DNA of 64,000 nt from assembly GCA_946406195.1 (NCBI GenBank), contig CAMJJT010000001.1, positions 124,001 to 188,000 on the forward strand. The letters are read 5' to 3'. Numbering within the stretch: the stretch's first letter is position 1; every line of letters begins with the position of its first letter. The notes under the pieces were generated by a model. That model did not search any database and had not been told where the DNA came from. It worked only from the letters and a program-made list of their open reading frames with translations. Origin of the DNA: an uncultured Bacteroidales bacterium. Lineage in GTDB: Bacteria; Bacteroidota; Bacteroidia; Bacteroidales; Paludibacteraceae. This document shows, in pieces, positions 25,434 through 34,400 of this stretch. The translations under genes and the position numbers were made by a program.

Positions 25434-25581
25434 CCATTTTCGAAATCTCGTCTTTGCATTGTTTCAGCAATGTAGAGACTTCTAAGGCGAGGCGCTTGTA
25501 TTCATCCATACTAAGCGCCTCTGCTTTTTCTAACTGCTCTATCAGTTGTTCGGCGCGCTGTATTGCTTCATCGTATGTCAT
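25411..25581 (-). CDS. xseB: Exodeoxyribonuclease VII small subunit
   Basis: A 56-residue ORF too short for the track: MTYDEAIQRAEQLIEQLEKAEALSMDEYKRLALEVSTLLKQCKDEI. This is the XseB pattern: one short helical hairpin, with the Y-x-x-A...L-E...L-x-x-L-x-x spacing. XseB partners with XseA in ssDNA degradation. It overlaps the 3' end of the radical SAM gene by 14 nt on the same strand and the phosphohexomutase by 23 nt on the other. xseA is not in the window. Confidence 0.8.
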   Translation of the reverse strand: MTYDEAIQRAEQLIEQLEKAEALSMDEYKRLALEVSTLLKQCKDEISKMATNLNSL

Positions 25582-26605
25582 AATTCAACGAATTGGAAAG
25601 GTAAGTTTCTGTTTGCTCGCATTGTGCACGTGATGAGAAAATACTTTTGAATAAATGTTTCCCGATGTCATTGCGACGACTATATTCCTCATAGTTTTCC
25701 TTTTCAAAAGCTATCTCATGGTGCGGATAACTATGAGGCGTAATATTGATATAGGTAAAAAGGGGTATGAGGTTCTCTCGCGGATCCGGATGAACCGTTT
25801 CCTCAAAACGCTCTATATTGATCTGTTCGGGAAAGAGCACAATAATACCGCGTTTCCGACATCTTTCCGCCAAAGGACGAATGACCGTTTCCAAACTGGC
25901 GGAAACGATGGTGAGATCAAAATTAGTATAGGACGAATCACCTATTTTGCGGATTGGACGCAGTTGTAATTGATTAATCGGTATATCGGCAAACAACTTG
26001 TCAAAATCGGCCAGTTCTTCCACATTATCTGCATTCATGGTATAGTTCACACGAACATTAAATGCCGGAAAATGCGCTTTCACTCGTTTGATAGACTGCA
26101 ACAACTCGAGGAATGCATCATAATTCGCGGTGGGACCCATGAGGTTCTCATACGTCTCCCGATGAATACCATGTAACGATATCGTCAATTCATCTAATCC
26201 GGCTTCGACCAGTGTGCGTAACTGTTCATAGGTAAGCCTTACCCCATTACTGGTCAAAGCGATATAAGGAATGCCGTACTGCTTGCCCTGTCTGACCAAT
26301 AATAAGGCACCCTCCGGATCCATGGTAGGCTCTGCGCCACAACCTATCTGCAGTTTGATCGTTCTATGAAAAATAGAACGCGCTATATGATGAATCTGCT
26401 CAGATGTCAATTTACCGCGTCTGCGTTTGCGCTCCTCTTCGTTACTGAAATAGCACATGCGGCAGCGATAGTTGCAGGCCAGTACGGAATCGATAAAAAC
26501 ACCGACGTAACGGCGCCTGGTAATATGCATCAACCATAATGCCGCCAATTTGATACGACTACCTCCTAATTGGGAAAAACGATGTAATAGTTGATAGATA
26601 TTCAT
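25568..26605 (-). CDS. Radical SAM protein
   Basis: 345 residues. The SAM-cluster motif CNYRCRMC is at about residue 45, after an N-terminal MNIYQLLHRFSQLGG...IKLAALWLMHITRRRYVGVFIDSVLA. Further radical SAM features: GCGAEPTMDP, YIALTSNGVRL, LDELTISLHGIHRETYENLMG, LQLRPIRKIGDSS. There is no obvious C-terminal SPASM cluster (few cysteines at the end), so this is a simple one-cluster enzyme. Substrate unknown. It stands 2 nt after the sugar transferase gene, which hints at a role in modifying surface glycans or lipids, but this is inference from position. Confidence 0.85.
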   Translation of the reverse strand: MNIYQLLHRFSQLGGSRIKLAALWLMHITRRRYVGVFIDSVLACNYRCRMCYFSNEEERKRRRGKLTSEQIHHIARSIFHRTIKLQIGCGAEPTMDPEGALLLVRQGKQYGIPYIALTSNGVRLTYEQLRTLVEAGLDELTISLHGIHRETYENLMGPTANYDAFLELLQSIKRVKAHFPAFNVRVNYTMNADNVEELADFDKLFADIPINQLQLRPIRKIGDSSYTNFDLTIVSASLETVIRPLAERCRKRGIIVLFPEQINIERFEETVHPDPRENLIPLFTYINITPHSYPHHEIAFEKENYEEYSRRNDIGKHLFKSIFSSRAQCEQTETYLSNSLNYDIR

Positions 26606-26607
26606 TC

Positions 26608-27882
26608 CTACTTACCTTTTCCTTGAATAATAACTCCTACTGTAAAGAATAGTATTTTCAGATCAAGCAGCAATGACATATTCTCCACATAGACTACGTC
26701 GCAATTGAGCCGCTCTATCATTTTCTCCATCGTATCCGTATATCCTACACGGATGGGTCCCCAGCTGGTAAGTCCCGGACGCACCTTATAAAGCAGACAG
26801 TAGTAAGGCGCCTCTTTCATGATTTGCTCCACGAAATAGGGTCTCTCCGGACGCGGACCGACGATAGACATCTCGCCGCGGAGTATATTCCATAACTGCG
26901 GCAGTTCATCCAAACGGTATTTGCGTAACCATCGCCCTACCTTCGTGATACGAGGGTCATTACCCTGTGTCAGATGAGGCACTCCATCTGCCTCTGCGCC
27001 GGCTATCATCGTGCGGAACTTATAGATTTTGAAGGGCAGCCCATATAAACCAACGCGCTCTTGACTGTAGAAAATAGCACCTTTGGAGGAGCATTTGATC
27101 TGTAAGGCGATGAGTGCCACGAGCGGCAAAAGCAATACCAATCCCATCGCAGAAACCAGTACATCAAAGGCACGTTTGATACAGATCTCCGAATCACTCA
27201 TCGCTTGCTCGGTGATGCGGATCAGAGACGGCCGGTCCAGATGACCGATACGCGCCGCACCCGTGAGCATGTCATACACGCGCGGAACCATACTGATCTC
27301 ACACGAAAGCGGATACAGGCGCGCAATGACCGTATACAGTTCCCGATCGGAGTAACCTTGCGGCAAGTCGATAATCACTTCGTCTTGTTCTCCGGCAATC
27401 AGATGTTCCGTTTCCTCCATCGAGTGAATGGTCTTGGTGCGTATAATTCCACGACGACGAGAAAGAAGAGTAATCGTCAAACGCGGGATGTAACTCAACA
27501 CAAACTGCAACCCGAACAACACTCCTAACGATACGATATACTGCCGGTAATTAACAATCGGGTCGTCTATGATGATGAAGAAAAAGAAGAGCAGCGCAAT
27601 GATGCCGGCACAAACAAAAGTCCGCATAAACTCCCGCCACAATGGTTTTTGGAAAGGACGAAGGTAATAACCCGACATATAATAGATGATCAGACAAACC
27701 ACCGGATAAACCAACAGCGGGGGCCAAAAATTGAATGCCGGAATGAGCACGTCTTCCAACAAACCGACACGACCGTCATAAACCATCCAGCGGAAAATAA
27801 GGAAACACAACCACACCAATTCACTACTGATGAGGTCCGCGATCACATATCGTAACTGTTGTTTACGTCTAAGATTCATCAC
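26608..27882 (-). CDS. Undecaprenyl-phosphate sugar phosphotransferase (bacterial sugar transferase family)
   Basis: Initiating glycosyltransferase that loads a sugar-1-phosphate onto the lipid carrier for capsule or exopolysaccharide. 424 residues. Four to five membrane segments in the first 140 residues (LISSELVWLCFLIFRWMVY, FVCAGIIALLFFFFIII), a soluble region, a further membrane segment (ALIALQI region), and the catalytic domain: YSQERVGLYGLPFKIYKFRTM, YRLDELPQLWNILRGEMSIVGPRPERPYFV, YKVRPGLTSWGPIRVGY. It overlaps sua5 by 4 nt. Confidence 0.92.
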   Translation of the reverse strand: MMNLRRKQQLRYVIADLISSELVWLCFLIFRWMVYDGRVGLLEDVLIPAFNFWPPLLVYPVVCLIIYYMSGYYLRPFQKPLWREFMRTFVCAGIIALLFFFFIIIDDPIVNYRQYIVSLGVLFGLQFVLSYIPRLTITLLSRRRGIIRTKTIHSMEETEHLIAGEQDEVIIDLPQGYSDRELYTVIARLYPLSCEISMVPRVYDMLTGAARIGHLDRPSLIRITEQAMSDSEICIKRAFDVLVSAMGLVLLLPLVALIALQIKCSSKGAIFYSQERVGLYGLPFKIYKFRTMIAGAEADGVPHLTQGNDPRITKVGRWLRKYRLDELPQLWNILRGEMSIVGPRPERPYFVEQIMKEAPYYCLLYKVRPGLTSWGPIRVGYTDTMEKMIERLNCDVVYVENMSLLLDLKILFFTVGVIIQGKGK

Positions 27883-28472
27883 TCCCTTATTATTTTAAAC
27901 GACCCATCGTCGTTCACTTTAATTATACTACTCGGTTCGTGCGGACAGTCATCATCCCGTCTAAACCGGCATACATAGTCTGCGCCGTTCAGTATCGCTG
28001 CCTCTATCTCCCCGAAAAATGGTGCAGAAGGATGACCGCTGATGTTCGCGCTCGTCGATACAATCGGATGCCGCAACTGTTCACACAGCGCCTTGCTGAA
28101 CGGCTCGCTCGTGATCCGGATACCTATACTGCCGTCTCCTGCAATCAGGTTTTCCGCCAAATGCCGTGCGTTCGGATAGATGATCGTCAGCGGCTTCCCC
28201 ATTCCCTCATTTTCCGTTGCCTCCATTAGTATTTCTGCTGCTTCAGGGACATCCACGTAGTAGTTCAGTTTAGCCACCGAATCGAGCAGCACGAGCATCG
28301 ATTTGCTGTCCTCGCGTTGCTTCAAGGCATAAATCCGTTTCACCGCCTCCGCATTCGTTGCGTCGCAACCTATTCCCCACACTGTGTCGGTGGGATAAAC
28401 GATGATCCCGCCGCTTCGCAGTACACGCAATGCTTCCTGCAAATCTTCCTTATCGTAACGCTTTGCATCCAT
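27879..28472 (-). CDS. L-threonylcarbamoyladenylate synthase (TsaC/Sua5 family)
   Basis: Makes threonylcarbamoyl-AMP from threonine, bicarbonate and ATP for the t6A37 modification of tRNA. 197 residues (short TsaC type without Sua5 C-terminal domain). Seen: LRSGGIIVYPTDTVWGIGCDATNAEAVKRIYALKQRE, then GSIGIRIT and HPIVSTSANISGHPS. The track start (TTG) falls within the promoter -7 box, so the ATG at 28472 (MDAKRYDKEDL) is the start, with a leader of about 8 nt. First gene of the four-gene minus-strand run. Confidence 0.92.
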   Translation of the reverse strand: MDAKRYDKEDLQEALRVLRSGGIIVYPTDTVWGIGCDATNAEAVKRIYALKQREDSKSMLVLLDSVAKLNYYVDVPEAAEILMEATENEGMGKPLTIIYPNARHLAENLIAGDGSIGIRITSEPFSKALCEQLRHPIVSTSANISGHPSAPFFGEIEAAILNGADYVCRFRRDDDCPHEPSSIIKVNDDGSFKIIRE

Positions 28473-28481
28473 AATCGGCTG

Positions 28482-28513
28482 CAAAGGTACTGCTTTTTTC
28501 TGGATTACACAAA
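28482..28513 (-). promoter_or_regulatory. Promoter of the sua5 run
   Basis: On the minus strand TTTGTGTAATCC starts 24 bp before TACCTTTG (28489-28482), followed by CAGCCGATT and the ATG. Confidence 0.7.
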
Positions 28514-28847
28514 TTTTTTACTGATTTTATTTACGCATACCATACTTTTGTTGTCACTTTGCTGCGGATTTAAAAATGGTCAACTAATAAATGGACCAAC
28601 GGCGGGGCAACAAACGGTTTATGTCCGTATTGCCTTCGAGATTCTTTCGAGATGAGTGCGTAATGCCCCCGATAACAACTTTATAAAACCCTCAAAAACA
28701 AATACATATGGAAAGGGGACACAAAGAGCGGTAGGCGGTAAGGAGGGAAAAAGTGTGTGTTTGAGCGGTTTTTCTCTTTTTTATTTGCATATATGCAAAT
28801 TTTATTGTACCTTTGCACGCGGAATTATCTTTAACATAAAAAATCAT
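28514..28847. other. Intergenic region with the promoter of the decarboxylase gene
   Basis: 334 nt between divergent transcripts. Part of it (28577-28620) is imperfect AATGG-CAAC repeats like those before rpsO. TTTGCATATATGCAAA (28784-28799), a perfect palindrome, starts 24 bp before TACCTTTG (28808-28815), a strong promoter 33 nt ahead of the ATG at 28848. The ORF track extends the downstream ORF leftward to 28656, but that part has no coding character. I see nothing else in it. Confidence 0.6.
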
Positions 28848-30062
28848 ATGAAAAGATACATTTTTGGGGTGCTATTAGCGGTCACCGTATTGACCCTTAC
28901 CGGCTGCACGAAGAGCTCGGGGTTCGACAAACTCGACCAATGGACGGAGAGTTGGAAAAAAGGTCAGCAGACCTATTTCGGGTATCCTTGCAACCAGCAA
29001 TCGGCTTTGCATGATTTCTACGAGTGGTACGTGGGTACAGGTTTGGACAGGGTGAACCTCAATAACGCCGGTGACCCGATGACCGATCATCCATGGAGCA
29101 TGTCTACTCAGGCTTTCGAGCGTGAGGTGATTGAGTTCTTCACCCCCTTATACGGTTTCGACAAAGACGATGTATGGGGTATCGTGACCTATAGCGGCAC
29201 TGACGGCAATAACCACGGAATATATTTTGGCGCCAACGACCTCATGAACCGCACCGGTCAGTTGCCTATCGTTTATGTGAGCGATGAGGCGCATTACTCA
29301 AACATGCGCCTTTGCGACTTGCAGCACTTGGATGTCAGACTGATCAAGAGCGACGCCATGGGCCGTATGATCCCCGAAGAACTGGAGGCATCGCTGGATA
29401 CCACTCGTCCTGCCCTGATTGTCTATGCTATGGGTTCGACTTTCAAAGGTGCCATCGATGATATAGAGGCGCTCAACGCCGTGTTGGCAAAGCACCCCTC
29501 GATGGAGACCTACCGCCATGTGGACGCCGCGCTCTTCGGCGGATACCTGCCCTTCACCGAGCACCAACGGATGGTTAGCAGCAAAGAGATGCATTTCGAG
29601 TCCATCGCTATCAGCGGACATAAGTTCTTCGGCATTGATTCGCCCTCTGGACTGTTCCTCTGCACCCGTAAAGTGTATGACAACCAGAATAATTTTAATG
29701 TCACTTACCTTAATGGTAACATGAAGATGATCAGCTGCTCGCGCGACGCCGTACAACCCCTCAAGTTCTGGTGGCTGATTCAGAAAGTAGGATACGACCA
29801 ATGGTCGAAGCAGGCGAATCAAATGTTAGATTGCACCGCTTACTTGGAGCAAGAGTTGAAAAAGATCGGTTGGCCCTGCTGGCGAAACGAGTACAGCAAC
29901 ACGGTCTTCTTCAGACGCCCATCGCCTGAGTTATGCAGTCTCTATAACCTCGCCTTGGGTTACGACGAGGCGTTCGGCGGAGAACTCGCGCACTTGGTGG
30001 TAATGCAGCACGTAACCAAAGAGAAAATAGACGGATTCGTTAAACGATTGACGAACGACTAA
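28848..30062 (+). CDS. PLP-dependent decarboxylase of the histidine decarboxylase type, with a lipoprotein signal
   Basis: 404 residues from ATG 28848, which begins a textbook lipoprotein signal: KRYIFGVLLAVTVLTLTGC then TKSSG. The rest is a group II PLP decarboxylase like the pyridoxal histidine decarboxylases: YFGYPCNQQSALHDFYEW, GTDGNNHGIYFGAN, SDEAHYSNMRLCDL, GSTFKGAIDDIE, the PLP-aspartate region HVDAALFGGYLPF, and SGHKFFG with the Schiff-base lysine at about residue 259. SCSRDAVQPLKFWW resembles the substrate-side SRNGHTPL block of the family. Exported PLP enzymes are unusual, since PLP is made in the cytoplasm. Substrate not proven. Monocistronic, with a strong promoter. Confidence 0.85.
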   Translation: MKRYIFGVLLAVTVLTLTGCTKSSGFDKLDQWTESWKKGQQTYFGYPCNQQSALHDFYEWYVGTGLDRVNLNNAGDPMTDHPWSMSTQAFEREVIEFFTPLYGFDKDDVWGIVTYSGTDGNNHGIYFGANDLMNRTGQLPIVYVSDEAHYSNMRLCDLQHLDVRLIKSDAMGRMIPEELEASLDTTRPALIVYAMGSTFKGAIDDIEALNAVLAKHPSMETYRHVDAALFGGYLPFTEHQRMVSSKEMHFESIAISGHKFFGIDSPSGLFLCTRKVYDNQNNFNVTYLNGNMKMISCSRDAVQPLKFWWLIQKVGYDQWSKQANQMLDCTAYLEQELKKIGWPCWRNEYSNTVFFRRPSPELCSLYNLALGYDEAFGGELAHLVVMQHVTKEKIDGFVKRLTND

Positions 30063-30064
30063 AT

Positions 30065-30118
30065 ACCCCCTCCTACATAGGGAGGAGAATAATTATGAAT
30101 TGTAAATTGTGAATTTCC
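30065..30118. repeat. Palindrome followed by AATTNNN heptamers before the YtxH gene
   Basis: CCCCCTCCTACATAGGGAGGAG (30065-30087) is a degenerate intergenic cousin of the GC-rich palindromes found in genes. It is followed by four heptamers, AATTATG, AATTGTA, AATTGTG, AATTTCC (30091-30118), which run up to the start codon at 30120. Confidence 0.65.
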
Positions 30119-30119
30119 T

Positions 30120-30275
30120 ATGAAGAATATTCTAACAGGAGCAACCCTCTTCCTTGGCGGCGCTATCGTCGGAGCCGCAGCCATTATCCTTCTTGCACCT
30201 AAAGCCGGTGAAGAAGTGAAACAAAAGATTACCGACCTCATTGACAAAGCAAAACAAGAGCAAGATGGAGAATAA
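30120..30275 (+). CDS. YtxH-like small membrane protein
   Basis: A 51-residue ORF too short for the track: MKNILTGATLFLGGAIVGAAAIILLAPKAGEEVKQKITDLIDKAK. A Gly/Ala-rich membrane segment ending in APKAG(E) and then a charged helix is the YtxH signature. Such proteins are linked to general stress in other bacteria, with no known biochemistry. It overlaps the next gene by 11 nt, a common YtxH/holin-III pairing. Confidence 0.75.
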   Translation: MKNILTGATLFLGGAIVGAAAIILLAPKAGEEVKQKITDLIDKAKQEQDGE

Positions 30276-30756
30276 TTTTATCCAAATGATCAAGAAAGAG
30301 CTTTCCTCTTACTGCGCCGCAGTGGGCAAAGCCGGACAACTCCGCCTCGTCGGAATCATCAGTCGTATTTTGGGACTTTTCCTGCTTATCTTCACGATTG
30401 TTCTTTTGGTTTTTGCAGTGCTCTCTTTCATGGCGGTGGCTATCATCTCCGCCCTCTCCTATCACATGCCTGTCTGGGCAGCAGCACTCATCATAACCGC
30501 GGTTTATATTGCCCTCATCGCTGTGGCTATCGTCTGTCGCAAACCTCTGTTCATCCATCCTTTCATCCGTCTGATGACCAAACAGATCCGTACCGAGCAG
30601 GAACTGGAGATGAAAACCATCGAGGCGGATCATGAGGTGGAGATCCAGCAGGTACGTTTTGACAATCGCATCGAAAATGCAACGAATAACCTCAATTTTG
30701 TGCTCAACCTCCTTAGTTACGGATGGTCCTTCCTTCAAAAACTCTTCAAGAAATGA
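30265..30756 (+). CDS. Phage-holin superfamily III-like membrane protein (YqjE type)
   Basis: 163 residues from ATG 30265 (MENNFIQMIKKELSSYCAAV). Two closely spaced membrane segments (IISRILGLFLLIFTIVLLVFAVLSFM and AAALIITAVYIALIAVAIVC) are flanked by an N-terminal amphipathic helix and a long charged C-terminal helix (EQELEMKTIEADHEVEIQQVRFD). This is the chromosomal holin-III/YqjE build, not a prophage lysis gene; no phage genes are near. It overlaps YtxH and rdgB (ATGA), forming a three-gene unit. Confidence 0.75.
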   Translation: MENNFIQMIKKELSSYCAAVGKAGQLRLVGIISRILGLFLLIFTIVLLVFAVLSFMAVAIISALSYHMPVWAAALIITAVYIALIAVAIVCRKPLFIHPFIRLMTKQIRTEQELEMKTIEADHEVEIQQVRFDNRIENATNNLNFVLNLLSYGWSFLQKLFKK

Positions 30757-31433
30757 CATTGGTTTTTGCAAGCAATAATGCCCATAAACTGGAAGAAGTA
30801 CGTGCCATGATGCCCGTGTCCGTCCGCGTATTAAGCCTGAAAGACATCAGGTTTGAGCAAGACATAGACGAAACCGGTACTACGCTGGAGGAAAACAGTC
30901 TCATCAAAGCCCAAGCCGTGTGGGAGTTTATTAGCCATCAGAAATCAGAAATCAGCAATCAGATGGATGGTGTATTTGCGGACGATACGGGTCTGGAGAT
31001 AGATGCCTTGGATGGTCAGCCCGGTGTTTATACCGCGAGATGGCACTTGGAAAGGAGGAAGGACGAAGGAGGAAGGACGAAGGTGATGGGTGAGAGGGAG
31101 ATTTTTGCGGCGAACAGAGCCAAAGCCCTGCACGAATTAGAAGGCAAGACCCATCGCGGCGCCCAATTCCGGACCGTGATTACGTTAATCAAACGACCCA
31201 CTACTAACGACCAACAACCATCTGTGATTCAGGTGGAAGGCGTTGTGCGCGGACGGATAGCCGAAGAGGAATATGGCAGCGGAGGATTCGGTTATGACCC
31301 TGTCTTCATTCCCGAGGGTTACGATAAGACCTTCGGCGAACTGCCGGCAGAAGTGAAAAATAGTATCAGCCATAGAGCCAAAGCCCTTGAGGAACTGGTG
31401 AAAGTGATAAACAAGACATATGATCAGATATAA
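30753..31433 (+). CDS. rdgB: dITP/XTP pyrophosphatase (RdgB/HAM1 family) with three repeat inserts
   Basis: Hydrolyses deaminated purine nucleoside triphosphates. 226 residues against about 195 for the family. Seen: MTLVFASNNAHKLEEVRAMM, TGTTLEENSLIKAQAVWEF, FADDTGLEIDALDGQPGVYTARW, GRIAEEEYGSGGFGYDPVFIPEGYDKTFGEL, SHRAKALEEL. The excess comes from three repeat-encoded inserts: HQKSEISNQMDG (ATCAGAA heptamers, 30937-30964), ERRKDEGGRTKVMG (14-bp repeat, 31053-31080) and TTNDQQP (about 31200). Catalytic residues lie outside the inserts. Overlaps the PorZ gene by 14 nt. Confidence 0.93.
   Translation: MTLVFASNNAHKLEEVRAMMPVSVRVLSLKDIRFEQDIDETGTTLEENSLIKAQAVWEFISHQKSEISNQMDGVFADDTGLEIDALDGQPGVYTARWHLERRKDEGGRTKVMGEREIFAANRAKALHELEGKTHRGAQFRTVITLIKRPTTNDQQPSVIQVEGVVRGRIAEEEYGSGGFGYDPVFIPEGYDKTFGELPAEVKNSISHRAKALEELVKVINKTYDQI
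30937..30964. repeat. Four ATCAGAA heptamers inside rdgB
   Basis: ATCAGAA, ATCAGAA, ATCAGCA, ATCAGAT in tandem, read as HQKSEISNQ. A further perfect 14-bp tandem pair (AGGAGGAAGGACGA twice, itself two 7-bp halves) is at 31053-31080 in the same gene. Confidence 0.85.
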
Positions 31434-34400
31434 ATTTATAGCAGGCATTGTCCTTTGCTGTCTGCTTGTGCAAGTACAGGCGGCGAGTTGGACCACTCAT
31501 TTTGCGTATAATAACGTCACTCGGATTGCTATGACGCCTGATAAGGTGTTTGCCCTGTCGGACGGCAACCTCTTCAGCGTCGATAAACAGACCGAACAGA
31601 TTCGCATCTATAACCGTCAGTCCGGACTCCATAGTACCGGCATTTCGTCTATCGCGTATGACGAGACGGGCAAACAGCTCATCATCGGTTATGAGACCGG
31701 TAAGATAGACATCCTCAGCTCCCTCGGCGTACATTACATCGGCGAACTGTACGACAAGGATATGACACAACGCAAAACGATCTATAACATTACCATCAAG
31801 GGACGCTTGGCTTATCTGGCAACCCATTATGGTATTCAGACGATGGACCTCCGAGAGCATAAGTTAGTGGATAGCTACTGGTTGCGCCCTGGTGGCGAAG
31901 AGACACCCGTAAAAGATGTACTGCTGGCAAACGACAGTATTTATGCCTTCACGGATGACAGTCTCTTCTGTGCCGCTATGAAGGATAACCTGCCGGACTA
32001 TCATTTCTGGAAACGCGGAGCACGCTCAGGACGAATCAGCCCCGACCCCGAAAAGGGCGTTCATTATCAAGACGAGTCTGGTCATTGGTACGCCGGACAG
32101 GCAGAGGGTATCGTACGTTTCACTCCAGTTGAGCGACTGACTTACAAGCCACAAGGACCGCTGGTCAACGAACCGAATCGCATCTCTATCTCCCACGAGA
32201 AGGTATGGGTCACACGCGGTGGACGATGGACTACGCAATACCAGATAGCAGGCGCAGTCATGCATTATGACGGTTCCCGATGGACCAACATTGACCGCGA
32301 CGCCATCCTCGCAAAAGGATGCAAGGACGTGTTGGATTTCATGAACATTGCCGCAGACCCTAACGATCCTACCCATTTCTACGCCACCAGTTACGGAACC
32401 GGATTATACGAGTTTCGCGACGATACTATCCGCCAATTCATTGCGGACGGCACGAATCCCCTTAGTTCGGCAGCACTGACAGATCCTGCGCACTACACCC
32501 GTCTGGATTACGCCACCTTCGATACAAACGGACACTTATGGTTCCTTAATGCCGGTCAAAGCACTGAGATAGCCTATCCGCTCATCTGTATTGACAAGAA
32601 CGGCGAGTGGCATGGTCTGAGCGTCATAGAGGGCACTAATGCCATCAGTTTGGTAACACCCACGGGTCTGGTCATTGACGCTTTCAATAACCAACGTAAG
32701 TGGTTCGCCAACGGGCGCTATGGTCCCTGTCTCTGCCTCTTGGACGATGGAGGCACCCTTTGGGATCCGTCCGATGATAGAGTCAAGAGCCGTATCTCAT
32801 GGACCGACCAACTCGGTAATAACTTTCAGCCGAATAACATCTTCTCTATGACACAAGATGCAAAAGGAGGCATATGGATTGGCACGGATTTAGGCGTAGC
32901 GTACATCGAGCCGGAGACTGATTACTTCCAATCGGAGGCAATAGTCCGTCCCTACCTCTTGGACGAGATAGGCGAGACGCCCCTGACCGAACAACGGATA
33001 GATGCCTTATGTATCACTCCAGAGGGCGAAATATGGATTGGCACACAGAGTAAAGGGATCTATGTTCTTGATAGCGAAGCCACTCGCATCCTGCAACATT
33101 ACACCATTGAGAACACGGCACTACCCTCCAACGGTATTCTTTCGTTAGCGTGCAGCGAGAGCGGTATCGTATGGATTGGTACAGGGGATGGTCTGGTGGC
33201 ATATGACCCTAACGGTACCACCGAAAAACTAAACCGTATCACCGACGAGAACGGCTTTGAGTGGGAGTTTGGTAGCACCGGGCAATGGAAACTACATTTG
33301 TCTTATACCGACCCTACTGAGATAGCAGCCTCTTCTTCACGCATCTATGCGCAAGCACAAGGAGCCGTCTTTTATTTGGACCGCGCAACAGACCAACTGG
33401 AGTACCTCAGCCGTGCTACCGGTCTGAAAGGTTCATCCGCCGCGCATATAGCGTATGACGAGCCTACCCAACAACTCATCATCGCCTATGAAGACGGGCG
33501 AATTGACCTCATGGATAAGGACAACAATGTCCGCCAGATGCCCGACCTGCCTCTCAAAGCAGGTTCGATAAGTGTAGCTATCCATTGTATCACACCCGGT
33601 ACCAATTACGCCTATCTCGGCACCTCCTTCGGTATCGTTACCATAAACCTAAAAAAGGCGGAGATAGCCGACACCTATTATATAGGACATGAGGCAGCCG
33701 CCATAGAAGTGCAGCAGATCGTGGAGTTGGGCGACACGCTCTATGCCTTCTCCTACGACTCGCTCTATAAAGCATGCCTCAAGGACAACCTGCCCGACTA
33801 TACGTTTTGGCACACCGAGAAACTGCCCTGTGTGCAGGTACAACAGGCTGTCGTTTGGCGCGACAAGATGTATATATTGTGCGATAACCGTCTCTACCGC
33901 CGTACTGCTGCAGGATGGCAAACCGTACTGCAAGAAAAAATACGATGGATACATGCCAACGACGGACAGCTGCTGCTCTATACAGACGCCGGACTCTTCC
34001 GTCTGACCGAAGACGATCAAACGCAGGCACTCAGCAATCGATACTCCATGAACGATGCGATCTACTCAAAGGGCGAATATTGGGTAGCTGAGTACGGTTT
34101 CGGATTGATCAAACTGGGTACGGAAGGAGATTCTTATTATCATCCCCAAGGCCCCAATAGCAACTATGGATACTGTATGAACACGGCGCATAACCAACTA
34201 TATAGCGCCATAGGTGGACGATGGGCTTCTAACTGGGGACGCTATGGACGAATCAATATTTACGATGGACAGAAATGGAGAAGCATGGATCCGGATTATA
34301 TCGGATACCGCGCAGGCTCATGGCCGATGGATATATCCAGTATAGCCGTTGCCCCCAACGATCCCGGACATTTCTTCGCTGCCACCTACGCGACCGGTGT

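Noticed and set aside
28656-28847. N-terminal extension of the decarboxylase ORF
   Set aside because: It runs through the promoter; the lipoprotein signal starts at ATG 28848.
30265-30756. Holin-like gene as a sign of a prophage
   Set aside because: It is the chromosomal YqjE/holin-III type paired with YtxH; no other phage gene is near.
30238-30771. Minus-strand ORF of 177 residues
   Set aside because: Antisense of the holin-III and rdgB start region; His/Asp-rich composition without domain features.
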